Shown: one piece after another, positions 54,103-62,406 of the stretch
Layout of the letters: each line of letters begins with the position of its first letter
How positions within the stretch are numbered: the first letter of the stretch is position 1
From: Sulfurovum sp. NBC37-1
GTDB lineage: Bacteria > Campylobacterota > Campylobacteria > Campylobacterales > Sulfurovaceae
Direction: 5' to 3'
Length of the DNA: 64,000 nt
Assembly: GCF_000010345.1 (NCBI RefSeq)
Contig: NC_009663.1
Span: 1,054,001 to 1,118,000, forward strand
Made by a program: the position numbers and the translations under genes
The notes under the pieces: model-generated
Database searches by the model: none
The model's input: only the letters and a program-made list of their open reading frames with translations
What the model was told of the DNA's origin: nothing

Positions 54103-54465
54103 TCAGGAAACGGCTTTACGTTCCATGAAAAATGCGAAAACAGCTGTGATCAGAATAATGGGGAACTGATAGACCGGCAGAACGAAAAAGACCAGACCGC
54201 TTTGCGCATCGGGATGAAGAATGATACTGCTGTACAGCATATAAGTCCCTAACATAGAGAGAATGATCATGACTGCTGAAGCCGTGATAACAGCTGTACG
54301 GCTCTTTACCCAGAACAACAGTCCCAGACCCAGGAAATAGGGGATCACTACTGCAAAAATAATCGCAAGTCCCTTCATGTTGAACTTGTCTCCCATCGAA
54401 ATAACAGCAAAATAGAATGTTGCGGCTATGGCCAATATCGTTAATAAATATGCGGTTGTTTTCAT
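54103..54465 (-). CDS. Hypothetical four-helix membrane protein
   Basis: A 120-residue protein with four hydrophobic helices and almost no soluble part. Not recognised. Convergent with the HAD gene; the 225-base spacer to the next gene is AT-rich and holds promoters only. Confidence 0.6.
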   Translation of the reverse strand: MKTTAYLLTILAIAATFYFAVISMGDKFNMKGLAIIFAVVIPYFLGLGLLFWVKSRTAVITASAVMIILSMLGTYMLYSSIILHPDAQSGLVFFVLPVYQFPIILITAVFAFFMERKAVS

Positions 54466-54690
54466 ATTAGATTACTTTCTTAATAAATATATGGAATGTT
54501 TGACAAGTATATCAAAACTGATTGAATAACGACAGTAGAATCAAAAATATTGAAATATTGTTTTTGTATCTAAAGAATATTTTTATGATGATAATATAAA
54601 CGTTGAATTTTTATTTGAAATTTTGGTTAAGAATTCTTAATAAGATAAAGTGCTATTATATGTGTATCCCATATATAAGAAGGAGTCATC

Positions 54691-54903
54691 ATGGCTAAAG
54701 ATTCAAAGAAGAAAGAAGAAGAGAAAAAAGCACTTTTGAAGAAAGCAAAGAAAAAAGCCGAGAAAAAGAAGGCTAAGAAGAAAGCTGAAAAGAAAAAAGA
54801 CAAAGCGAAAAAGCCTGTCTCAAAGAAGAACAAAAAGAAAAAAGCTGAAAAGAAGAACAGCAAAAAGAAAACAAAGAAGAAAAGTAAAAAGTCTAAAAAA
54901 TAG
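54691..54903 (+). CDS. Lysine-rich H1-like 70-residue protein
   Basis: About 60 percent of the residues are Lys, with Ala, Glu and Ser as spacers, in KKAEKKKAKKKAE-type repeats. AAGGAG is well placed before the ATG. The opposite strand contains a Phe-rich frame (54627-54863), which is an artefact of this composition. Such proteins bind DNA, RNA or polyphosphate; no globular domain exists. The basic tail of the protein at 29746 has similar composition. Confidence 0.75.
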   Translation: MAKDSKKKEEEKKALLKKAKKKAEKKKAKKKAEKKKDKAKKPVSKKNKKKKAEKKNSKKKTKKKSKKSKK

Positions 54904-54937
54904 ATCTTAGCATAGGGATCGGTTCATCCGATACCTG

Positions 54938-55420
54938 TTACCCCTCCAGACTCTCTTCGTCAATGACAATGATACCGTCATGGTCCGCAAGAAGAATTTC
55001 CCCGTTTTTAAAAAATACACCACCGAAAGTGAAGGTAACATCACGCTCCCCCGGTTGTTTATTATGGCTTTTCCGCGGACAGGTTCCCAGGGCCCAGAGT
55101 CCGACGGGAATGGTTTTGGTAATGTGTGTGTCACGTACATAACCGTTGATGAGAATGCCCGCCCAGCCGTTCTCGTGCGCAAATTTCATCAGGTTCTCAC
55201 CCACGACCGCATAGTGCGCCCGGTCAACATCGACTACGGCAATGCGTCCCTCACCGGGCTCTTTGAGCATTTTGATGAGATCGGAGTTCTCTTCGTTGAG
55301 TTTGAGTGTGGCGATGGGGCCTTTGCATTTCTCTACGCCACCATACGAATGATACTCCGGTGAGAGGACCTGGACTTTTTCATGGTGTTCGTCTGAAATG
55401 TCGGCAGTGTAAAAGGGCAT
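54938..55420 (-). CDS. RraA-like protein
   Basis: A 160-residue member of the RraA/HMG-aldolase-like family. GENLMKFAHENGWAGILINGYVRD and the VPVFFKNGEI-like VTFGGVFFKNGEILLADHDGIIVI region are typical. RraA restrains RNase E in E. coli; related proteins are aldolases, so function is open. ATG 55420 with AAGGAAC is preferred to 55447, which has no ribosome site. Confidence 0.82.
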   Translation of the reverse strand: MPFYTADISDEHHEKVQVLSPEYHSYGGVEKCKGPIATLKLNEENSDLIKMLKEPGEGRIAVVDVDRAHYAVVGENLMKFAHENGWAGILINGYVRDTHITKTIPVGLWALGTCPRKSHNKQPGERDVTFTFGGVFFKNGEILLADHDGIIVIDEESLEG

Positions 55421-55448
55421 TTTTTGTTCCTTGGATAACTCGATCATC

Positions 55449-55537
55449 TGTCATTCTGAATTTATTTCAGAATCCCTCTTGGTTTCAAAATAACGTATAA
55501 ATCCCGAAGAGATCCTGAAACGAGTTCAGGATGACAT
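55449..55537. repeat. Palindromic TGTCATTCTGAA element
   Basis: TGTCATTCTGAA at the left and TTCAGGATGACA at the right end form terminal inverted repeats (one mismatch), with internal TTTCAGAATC / GATCCTGAAA symmetry. About 89 bases long and non-coding. This type of element recurs in many bacterial genomes as a dispersed repeat; no second copy is seen in this window. Confidence 0.6.
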
Positions 55538-55626
55538 AGTAAGATAAGATATTTTTTAGAATGATTATACTAAAAAAAATCTATAATTAGATAGAATTAT
55601 GAATAATTTATATATAAAGCAGATAG

Positions 55627-56031
55627 ATGAAAGTAGTAACCGGAGTAGTTGGGAACGATATTCATGTCGTTGCCAACAGGCTGATTGATATTTCACTCGA
55701 AGAGCGCGGGTTTGAAGTCTTCAATTTAGGGGTGAATACCTACCTTGAAGAGTTTATGGATGCGGTGATAGAGACCGATGCAGATGTACTTCTGATCTCT
55801 TCTCTCAATGGGGAGGCGGAAGGGTGGTGCCGTGACCTGAAGATACTCAAAAGCCAGTACGATTTCAAGGATGTGGTTTTTATGATAGGTGGGAATCTCG
55901 GTGTGGGAGAGATGGATCCTGAACTGATCGTTCCGAAGTTTCAGAACTACGGTTTTGACCTGGTCTTCCACCAGGTCGACCTCAATGAAGGTCTGGACCA
56001 GCTCGAAGCCGCATTGGAGGCACGCAAATGA
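55627..56031 (+). CDS. glmS: B12-binding subunit of glutamate (methylaspartate) mutase
   Basis: A 134-residue cobalamin-binding protein. N-D-I-H-V-V-A-N provides the His that coordinates cobalt (D-x-H-x-x-G with the final Gly replaced by Ala). NLGVNTYLEEFMDAVIETDAD, LLISSLNGEAEGW and MIGGNLGVG complete the Rossmann-type fold of MutS/GlmS. It joins with the E subunit to interconvert L-glutamate and 3-methylaspartate. Overlaps the next gene by four bases. Confidence 0.88.
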   Translation: MKVVTGVVGNDIHVVANRLIDISLEERGFEVFNLGVNTYLEEFMDAVIETDADVLLISSLNGEAEGWCRDLKILKSQYDFKDVVFMIGGNLGVGEMDPELIVPKFQNYGFDLVFHQVDLNEGLDQLEAALEARK

Positions 56032-57389
56032 GTCTTTTGCAGCGAGAACGTGAGATCATCGTCAATAATGAGTATATAGACCGTTTCGATTTTGAAGAGG
56101 TGGAAGAATTCATCAGGGGTGCGAGCAAGAACCTGTTTATCTCCCACAAGTTCAAGACAGCCGACCACATGCTGGTGCAGCCGCGCGGGGGTTTCCCGAC
56201 CTACGACAAAGTCTTTCAGCTTTACAAAGAGTTCAAAGAGGCCAATGTCGATGTGCTTCCTCTGACCATCGATTCCAATACCCGTCTGAACGACTACGCT
56301 TCGGCGAAGAAGATGCTGGCGCTCTCCGAAGAGAACGATGTCGATATGCTCAACGGCTACCCTCTGGTGAACCACGGATATCGTACCACAAGGAAAATGA
56401 TCACGCATTATGATACGCCTGTCAGTCTGCGTCATGGTACGCCCGATGCGCGTCTGCTGGTCGAGACAGCTCTGGCATCGGGGATATTTGAGATCGAGGG
56501 TGGGCCTATTACCTACCTTCTGCCGTATTCCAAGAATTTCCCCATGGATAAAGCATTTCTCTATTGGAAATACGTTGAGAGAGTCTGTGCAAAATACTCT
56601 GAACTCAATGAGCCGATCAACCGTGAATCTTTCGGTCCGCTATCTGCTACGCTTCAACCACCGGCCATCGTCATCGTCATCCAGCTCTTGGAGATGCTGC
56701 TCTCTCTTGAAGAAGGGGTGAAGTCCTTCTCCGTGAGTTTTTCCCAGACAGGTTCCATGCTGCAGGACATCGTCTCTTCGAATGTCATCAAGAAGCTTGC
56801 CCGAAAATATGCCGACAGGTTCGGACATGAAGATGCGACGATCAATCTCGTCTATCACCAGTGGATGGGGGCGTTCCCGAGGAACAAGGAGTACTCCGAC
56901 TCTCTCATCAACACTTCGACCGTGATCGCTGCGATGGTCGGGGCTGACAAGATCATCACCAAAACACGGAACGAAGCTTTCGGTATCCCGACCAAAGAGG
57001 CCAATGCCATGGCGGTCGCCAATGTGAAATATACCCTGGGTATGCTCAAAGGCTTGCCGACGGTCGGCGATGAGGAAGAGGAAGAGAATCTGACTAACGA
57101 AGTCGACGAGATCCTTGAAGCGGTATTCAATGATGGGGCAGATACGCTTTGGAGAAAGGTCTTCAACTCCATTAAAAAAGGGTACATAGATATTCCTTTC
57201 TCACCGCATATCATCAATGCGAATGAAGTGATCACCATCCGTGACCCGCAGAGCAATATCCGTATTCTGAAAAAAGGAAAACTGCCTATTTCGGAAAAGA
57301 GTTTCGCCTATGAACGCTCGAAGATAAAACTGGCCGAGGGGGAACGTGTGGTGGACAAGATCATTCAGGATATAGGGATCATGCTATGA
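56028..57389 (+). CDS. glmE: Glutamate (methylaspartate) mutase E subunit
   Basis: A 453-residue catalytic TIM-barrel subunit of the adenosylcobalamin-dependent mutase. VQPRGGFPTYDKVFQL, LNGYPLVNHGYRTTRK and SLRHGTPDARLLVETALASG with EGGPITYLLPYSKN are hallmark stretches. The length is slightly below that of clostridial GlmE. Overlaps the MutL-type gene by four bases. Confidence 0.9.
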   Translation: MSLLQREREIIVNNEYIDRFDFEEVEEFIRGASKNLFISHKFKTADHMLVQPRGGFPTYDKVFQLYKEFKEANVDVLPLTIDSNTRLNDYASAKKMLALSEENDVDMLNGYPLVNHGYRTTRKMITHYDTPVSLRHGTPDARLLVETALASGIFEIEGGPITYLLPYSKNFPMDKAFLYWKYVERVCAKYSELNEPINRESFGPLSATLQPPAIVIVIQLLEMLLSLEEGVKSFSVSFSQTGSMLQDIVSSNVIKKLARKYADRFGHEDATINLVYHQWMGAFPRNKEYSDSLINTSTVIAAMVGADKIITKTRNEAFGIPTKEANAMAVANVKYTLGMLKGLPTVGDEEEEENLTNEVDEILEAVFNDGADTLWRKVFNSIKKGYIDIPFSPHIINANEVITIRDPQSNIRILKKGKLPISEKSFAYERSKIKLAEGERVVDKIIQDIGIML

Positions 57390-58579
57390 GTAGTAAATTA
57401 ATGATAGATATAGGCAGTACCTATTTCAAAGTGGCCCAGGAAGGAGAGATCGAGCAGTATTTCAGGGATTTCAACAAAAATATCTTTGATGATCTCAGTA
57501 GCAAGTGTACCAGCCTTATAGAACAGTACAGCGCTGAAGATATCCATATCTGTTCCTCTGCCAACGGTGGCTTGAGTACGCTGATCATCGGGCTGACAAA
57601 CTCTTTCAGTCTGAAGTATGCCATCAACATTGCATTCAATTCGGGGATCAACATCATCGATACGGTACTGTATCCAAGGATAGAGCAGGAACCCGTACCG
57701 ACAGAGATGATCGACGTCGTTATCATCGTAGGGGGCATAGACAGCGTAGAGAACGTATTTGACGAAAAGCTCCTGGACTATCTGGAGAGAGTGAATTATC
57801 AGAATATCGTCTATGTGGGAACGAAAAAGAGTGTCCCTTTCCTGCAGGAGAACATCAAAAACCTGGTTGTGCTTGAAAATGTAATATCCGACAAGCTCAA
57901 GATCCAGGAAGAAGCGCTGAAAACTTATCTGACCGACCTCTATCAGGCAGATATCATGGGGAAAGAGGATATCAAGCAGCTCTATGGGATCACAACCAAC
58001 CAGATCTTCTCTACACCCTACATCGTCAACCGTTCGCTTTCAGAGATCAGTGAACATATGGACGTGGCCGATCCGTTCATCGTTGTGGATATCGGCGGGG
58101 CGACCACGGACATCCACTACAGCCGTGACCTGGTCAACGACAACATTCTGACTGACAGCGGTTATGACAGACTGGTCTTCAAGAAACTGGGTGTCTTCAA
58201 ATCGCGTGAGAGTCTGGTGCATACCGCAAAGAACAATGAGTTCGTTTTCGAGCTTCTGGAACATTTGAACGTCACGGAGAACATCCTGGAAGAGTACAGT
58301 GAAAAGGCCACACGCACTTTGATGCAGCTGGCGATCTTTTTGGTACTTTACAAGGTCTCCAAGCACCATGCCTCTTACATAGAGCTCAATCTGGAGATCC
58401 TTAACAGTATCGTGCTTACCGGTGGTATCACCAAGGTACTGACGCAGGAAGAAGTGGATGACATCGTTCTTTTCTTTTATAAAAAGATCCTTCATTTCCA
58501 CCATGCCCCCAAAATTCTGCTTGATCAAAATTATGAGATCTGGACCTATGGTATTACAGGAAGTTCCCTAAAGGAGTAG
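57386..58579 (+). CDS. glmL: GlmL/MutL-family mutase-associated ASKHA protein
   Basis: A 397-residue protein with an actin-like ATPase fold: IDIGSTYFKVA, HICSSANGGLSTLIIG, VVDIGGATTDIHYS and VLTGGITKVL. GlmL sits between the S and E genes in clostridia and is thought to protect or reactivate the mutase. Here it follows glmE directly. Confidence 0.87.
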   Translation: MSSKLMIDIGSTYFKVAQEGEIEQYFRDFNKNIFDDLSSKCTSLIEQYSAEDIHICSSANGGLSTLIIGLTNSFSLKYAINIAFNSGINIIDTVLYPRIEQEPVPTEMIDVVIIVGGIDSVENVFDEKLLDYLERVNYQNIVYVGTKKSVPFLQENIKNLVVLENVISDKLKIQEEALKTYLTDLYQADIMGKEDIKQLYGITTNQIFSTPYIVNRSLSEISEHMDVADPFIVVDIGGATTDIHYSRDLVNDNILTDSGYDRLVFKKLGVFKSRESLVHTAKNNEFVFELLEHLNVTENILEEYSEKATRTLMQLAIFLVLYKVSKHHASYIELNLEILNSIVLTGGITKVLTQEEVDDIVLFFYKKILHFHHAPKILLDQNYEIWTYGITGSSLKE

Positions 58580-58581
58580 TC

Positions 58582-60150
58582 ATGTCAGTGAACAGTATTC
58601 GAAATCTATTGGAGATCGCAGCTCAGAGTGAGCCTGAAAAGATCGGGCTCAGACACGGAAGTGAAACGTACAGCTATGCCCAGCTCATTGAAAAGGTTGA
58701 CCAGATAGCACACTACCTTGCGACACTGGGGCTGAAAAAAGGAAGCCGGATAGGTATCTATTCGAACAAGCGTGCCGAACAGGTCATCGCCATACTCGCA
58801 GTGCTATCTACTGAGTATGTCTTTGTGCCTATCACGAGGCTGCTCAAACCCGAGCAGATCCAGCACATCATCGATGACTGTAACATTTCCTGTATCATTA
58901 CCGACAAGGTCAAAATAGAAAACATCAAAGCGATAAACTTTGGAGGAAAGATCATCTCCTATGAAGCCAGTGAGCAGAGTGATGTCTCTTTGGAAGAGAT
59001 ATACAAATGCTACACCGCTGAGGTAAAATGTGATGTCAAAGGGCATGACAACGCCGTCATTACCTACAGCTTCGGCTCTTCGGGAAACCCCAGGGGAATC
59101 GTCATAGACCACCGCGCCCTGACAGACGGAGCGAGGATCGTCTCTAAGTATCTGAACATTCAAAAAGAGGATGTCATTTCGGGTATCCTGTCGTTTAATC
59201 TTGACTACGGTCTGAACCAGATCTTCACGACACTCTACAAAAAAGCGACACTGGCGATCCATAAGTTTGTCCTTCCCTCAGACTTCTTCTCACACCTGAT
59301 CGATGAGAACATCACGGTACTGCCGTTGATGCCTATACACATTACCCAGATGTTCGATGAAGACCCGCACCGCATCCCGCAGCCGGAACATTTCAGAAAT
59401 CTTAGAGCGATCACCTCTTCAGGCGGTAACATCACCCCATTGATGGTCAAGAACATCACGACGCATTTTCCCGATACGGCATTCTACTCCATGCACGGTT
59501 TGACAGAAGCGTTCCGTTCAGCCTACCTGGACCCTTCCCAGATTCATATTCGCCCCAATTCCATAGGAAAGGCGATCCCCGATGTGGAGATCTTCATCAT
59601 CAACGAGGAGGGGGAAGCGTGTAAGCCAAGAGAGGTAGGTGAGCTGATCCATCGCGGCGCCTGCATCTACAAAGGGTACTGGAATGCACCCGATGAGACG
59701 GCAAAACGTTTCAAGAGTATCCATATTCTTGACAAGGTACTGCACCCTGAAGGGCAGCTGACCGATGAGATCGTCATTGCCAGCGGTGACTATGTCTATG
59801 CGGATGAGGAGGGGTATATCTATTTCGTTTCACGCAAAGACGACATGATAAAAACACAGGGCTTCCGTGTCAGTCCCCATGAGATAGAGAGCGTGGTCTA
59901 TGCCAATATAGAAGAGATCACGGAGTGTGCGGTCTTTTCCATTCCCAATGAGCAGATCGAAGAGGAGATCGTGATGGTATACGGTTCAAAGCATGAACTG
60001 GCCAAGAACGAGATACTCTTCGAGCTCAAAAAACACCTGCCGAACTATATGCTCCCCGCACAGATCGTCTACAAAAAGAGTATGCCGCTCAAAACACTGC
60101 ACGACAAGGTCATCGACAAAGAGGCACTCAGAAAAGAGTTCCTCATTTAA
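58582..60150 (+). CDS. AMP-forming acyl/aminoacyl ligase
   Basis: A 522-residue ANL-superfamily adenylating enzyme. Core motifs: YSFGSSGNPRGIVIDH (A3), YSMHGLTEAF (A5), ASGDYVYADEEG and YFVSRKDDMIKTQGFRVSPHEIE (A7-A8), and LHDKVIDKEAL with the A10 Lys. The carrier protein or CoA acceptor is not encoded nearby. It is two bases after glmL, so it probably activates glutamate, methylaspartate or an attached acid, but the substrate code cannot be read. Confidence 0.88.
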   Translation: MSVNSIRNLLEIAAQSEPEKIGLRHGSETYSYAQLIEKVDQIAHYLATLGLKKGSRIGIYSNKRAEQVIAILAVLSTEYVFVPITRLLKPEQIQHIIDDCNISCIITDKVKIENIKAINFGGKIISYEASEQSDVSLEEIYKCYTAEVKCDVKGHDNAVITYSFGSSGNPRGIVIDHRALTDGARIVSKYLNIQKEDVISGILSFNLDYGLNQIFTTLYKKATLAIHKFVLPSDFFSHLIDENITVLPLMPIHITQMFDEDPHRIPQPEHFRNLRAITSSGGNITPLMVKNITTHFPDTAFYSMHGLTEAFRSAYLDPSQIHIRPNSIGKAIPDVEIFIINEEGEACKPREVGELIHRGACIYKGYWNAPDETAKRFKSIHILDKVLHPEGQLTDEIVIASGDYVYADEEGYIYFVSRKDDMIKTQGFRVSPHEIESVVYANIEEITECAVFSIPNEQIEEEIVMVYGSKHELAKNEILFELKKHLPNYMLPAQIVYKKSMPLKTLHDKVIDKEALRKEFLI

Positions 60151-60417
60151 AAGAGGGAAAGTGGAAGAGTAAGAAGGTGTGTAATTGCACACCGATATGT
60201 ACGGATTAAAATAAAAATCACAAAATAAATGTGAAATAACGTATTGAAGGTGTGCTGTTGCACACCCTACGCGTACTGAATATGTATAAAACAACCTAAT
60301 ATCTAAAACCAAACTGTAGGGTGTGCATTAGCACACCAAAATTCCAAATAAATATAAAATCAACAAGAATATGACATATTTTTAAAATTGAATTATACGA
60401 TACGATAAAATTGTTTT

Positions 60418-60531
60418 ATGGTGAATTATAGAAGAATATTTGAAGATGGTTATAGCTATTACATCACGATGGTGACACACAGCCCGAAGGATCGTCGAGG
60501 AGATGGTACGCGTAACAAAAGAGGGCGGTGA
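60418..60531 (+). pseudogene. Truncated RAYT (REP-associated tyrosine transposase)
   Basis: ATG 60418 opens a frame whose first 22 residues (MVNYRRIFEDGYSYYITMVTHS) match the N-terminus of Y1-type REP-associated transposases. Thereafter the frame loses homology and stops at 60531. The catalytic H-u-H and Tyr motifs are absent. It lies inside the REP array, the normal substrate of such an enzyme. Confidence 0.7.
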
Positions 60532-60781
60532 CATTCTCATTGTAGATTACGAACTGAGCGAAAAAACATCCCCATTCTCAAAATGGATGATCTACTTTAT
60601 CGAGTGGATCGCGGGCGGGGAACACTACCGGAACTTCAAGTCCTACATCCGAAAAGGCGGACTGCCCGAACTTCTGTCAGGTATTGAACTGAGAGAAATA
60701 GAACGGCATTATTTTGGCCAGTATGGTATTGTCTTGGTTCTTTATCGTAAGAAGGTGTGCTGTTGCACACCCTACGCGTAA
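60503..60781 (+). pseudogene. C-terminal fragment of a SAM methyltransferase
   Basis: The 92-codon frame begins with EMVRVTKEGGDILIVDYEL, the post-motif region of class I methyltransferases (UbiE-like), and continues as EWIAGGEHYRNFKSYIRKGG and GQYGIVLVLYRKK. The SAM-binding half is missing. The last residues (VCCCTPYA) are coded by the adjacent REP, whose insertion gives a new stop. It is fused head-on to the RAYT relic near 60480, pointing to a deletion. Confidence 0.65.
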
Positions 60782-61110
60782 CCGATATGTATAACAATTT
60801 TATATCCGAAATGATATTGTTGCAGGGTGTGCAACAGCACACCGGTTAAAATAAAAATCATCAAATAAATATGAAATCACATGTGTGGAAGGTGTGCAAT
60901 TGCACACCCTACGCGTAACCGATATGTATAGCAATTTGATATCCGTAATGATATTGTTGTAGGGTGTGCAACAGCACACCTTTTCACAGCACCCGAATGA
61001 CCGTGAATCATTCATTGTAACAGGCCCCTGAATGTTATTTTTTTATCTTGCAAACTCTAACTTTTTTACGCTAAAATATAGTACTTCAACGGGGGAGAGG
61101 GCAATTACGT

Positions 61111-61314
61111 ATGGCATATACCGAGGCAGACACCAGAGCCAAACTCATCGACCCTCAGATCAAATCCAGCAACTGGCTTGAATCCAATATCGTCCGTGAA
61201 TACTATTTTACTGACGGGCGTAAGCTCATTAGATTTGGCAGGAGAAAACTCAAAGAGGCATTTGAAGGTGCAGCCAATATCCGTGAGGGGTATTTTGGGT
61301 TGGGAGATATATAA
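61111..61314 (+). pseudogene. N-terminal relic of type I restriction HsdR
   Basis: A 67-codon frame whose first 40 residues (MAYTEADTRAKLIDPQIKSS and NIVREYYFTDGRKL) fit the start of type I restriction or DEAD-type R subunits, which normally exceed 750 residues. Homology ends near GRKL and the frame stops. A TAAAAT at about 61073 and GGGGGAG could still drive it. No HsdM or HsdS is in the window. Confidence 0.55.
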
Positions 61315-61434
61315 ATGAGAATGTGAATGTATCTACTATACACACTTAATGTACAGTCATCTAATTCATTCAAAGTATTCTCATCCTTTTATGGTGAATA
61401 TTGATATAATATATAAAAATATTAGGTATTAAAT

Positions 61435-62394
61435 ATGGCAACAGCAGAACAAATCAAATCTTTAATAAAATCACATTTTAGTGATGACTTAGAACGATTT
61501 CGTACGGTTGCTCTTCAGGTGGCTGCCCATGAGGCTAGAAAAGGACATGCTTCATTAGCTCTTGATTTACGCAATATTTTAAATAAAGAACAACAAAAAA
61601 TAAAGCATCCAATAAGTTTTCTCCCTACTGAATTAGAAGGTCTAATTCTTGCTGAAAAAACAGATATTACACAATCGTCTTTAGTTATGAATACTAGTTT
61701 GAAGAATAGGATCACTCGCATCTTAACAGAATATAGACAGAAAAATAAACTAAAGTCACATGGATTGGATTATAGGCGAAAAATTTTACTCTCAGGTGCT
61801 CCGGGAACAGGAAAAACCATGACAGCAAAAGTTTTAGCACGAGAGTTACATCTTCCTTTGTATACTATACAAGTAGATAGATTGGTAACTAAATTTATGG
61901 GTGAAACAAGTGCAAAATTACGGCAAATTTTTGATTTAATTAAAGAAAAGCCTGGAGTTTATTTGTTTGATGAGTTTGATGCAATTGGTAGTGAACGTAC
62001 ACTAGATAATGACGTGGGTGAGATGCGTCGTGTATTAAATGCATTTTTACAGTTTATTGAACAAGATACTTCAGATAGTTTGATCATTGCTGCCACAAAT
62101 CACCCTAAATTACTTGATCACGCATTGTTCCGTAGATTTGATGATGTCTTATACTATGATTACCCAGAAGAAGAAGAGCGAAAGAATCTTATAGAAAATA
62201 TCTTAGGCACCTTTAAAGCTATACGTTTTGAATGGAAAAGTGTATTGAAAAAGAGTGAAGGTTTGAGTCATGCCGAGATTGATCATGCATGTAGAGATGC
62301 GATTAAGCATATTATTCTTTCAGATCAAACAAAAGTCAATGCCACCCTACTACTTCAGATGATAAAAGAGCGTAAGAAAAATCATCTATCTTAA
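61435..62394 (+). CDS. AAA ATPase paired with an S8 peptidase
   Basis: A 319-residue AAA protein, Walker A GAPGTGKT (121-128), Walker B VYLFDEFDAIG, sensor 1 AATNHP, arginine finger ALFRRFDDVLYYDYP, close to FtsH/SpoVK-type domains. The first 110 residues form a helical adaptor. No protease or membrane domain is attached. It and the next gene are clearly more AT-rich than the housekeeping genes, suggesting transfer. The subtilase follows after 12 bases. Confidence 0.85.
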   Translation: MATAEQIKSLIKSHFSDDLERFRTVALQVAAHEARKGHASLALDLRNILNKEQQKIKHPISFLPTELEGLILAEKTDITQSSLVMNTSLKNRITRILTEYRQKNKLKSHGLDYRRKILLSGAPGTGKTMTAKVLARELHLPLYTIQVDRLVTKFMGETSAKLRQIFDLIKEKPGVYLFDEFDAIGSERTLDNDVGEMRRVLNAFLQFIEQDTSDSLIIAATNHPKLLDHALFRRFDDVLYYDYPEEEERKNLIENILGTFKAIRFEWKSVLKKSEGLSHAEIDHACRDAIKHIILSDQTKVNATLLLQMIKERKKNHLS

Positions 62395-62406
62395 ATAAGG
62401 TTTTAT

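Larger units (their letters stand above)
60176..60980. repeat. REP array: seven palindromes in three units
   Basis: Seven 18-base palindromes with GGTGTGC (GGTGTGT in the first) and GCACACC arms stand at 60176, 60249, 60320, 60754, 60826, 60891 and 60963. Loops are CTGTT-, AATT- or AACA-like. Forward copies are usually followed by CTACGCG; inverse ones are preceded by GTAG or GCAG. They occur in pairs facing each other about 55-75 bases apart, with shared flanks (ACCGATATGTATA, TTAAAATAAAAATCA), as in BIMEs. The array surrounds a RAYT gene start and a methyltransferase tail. Confidence 0.85.

Noticed and set aside
54627-54863. Phe-rich minus-strand ORF
   Set aside because: It mirrors the AAG/AAA-rich coding of the Lys-rich protein, which has the only good ribosome site.
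58582-60150. Non-ribosomal peptide synthetase module
   Set aside because: No condensation or carrier domain; a stand-alone ligase of 522 residues.
60176-60980. CRISPR array
   Set aside because: Repeats are palindromic, alternate in direction and have repeated, not unique, spacers.
60636-61015. Minus-strand ORFs with CCCTP-type repeats
   Set aside because: They are translations of the REP array.
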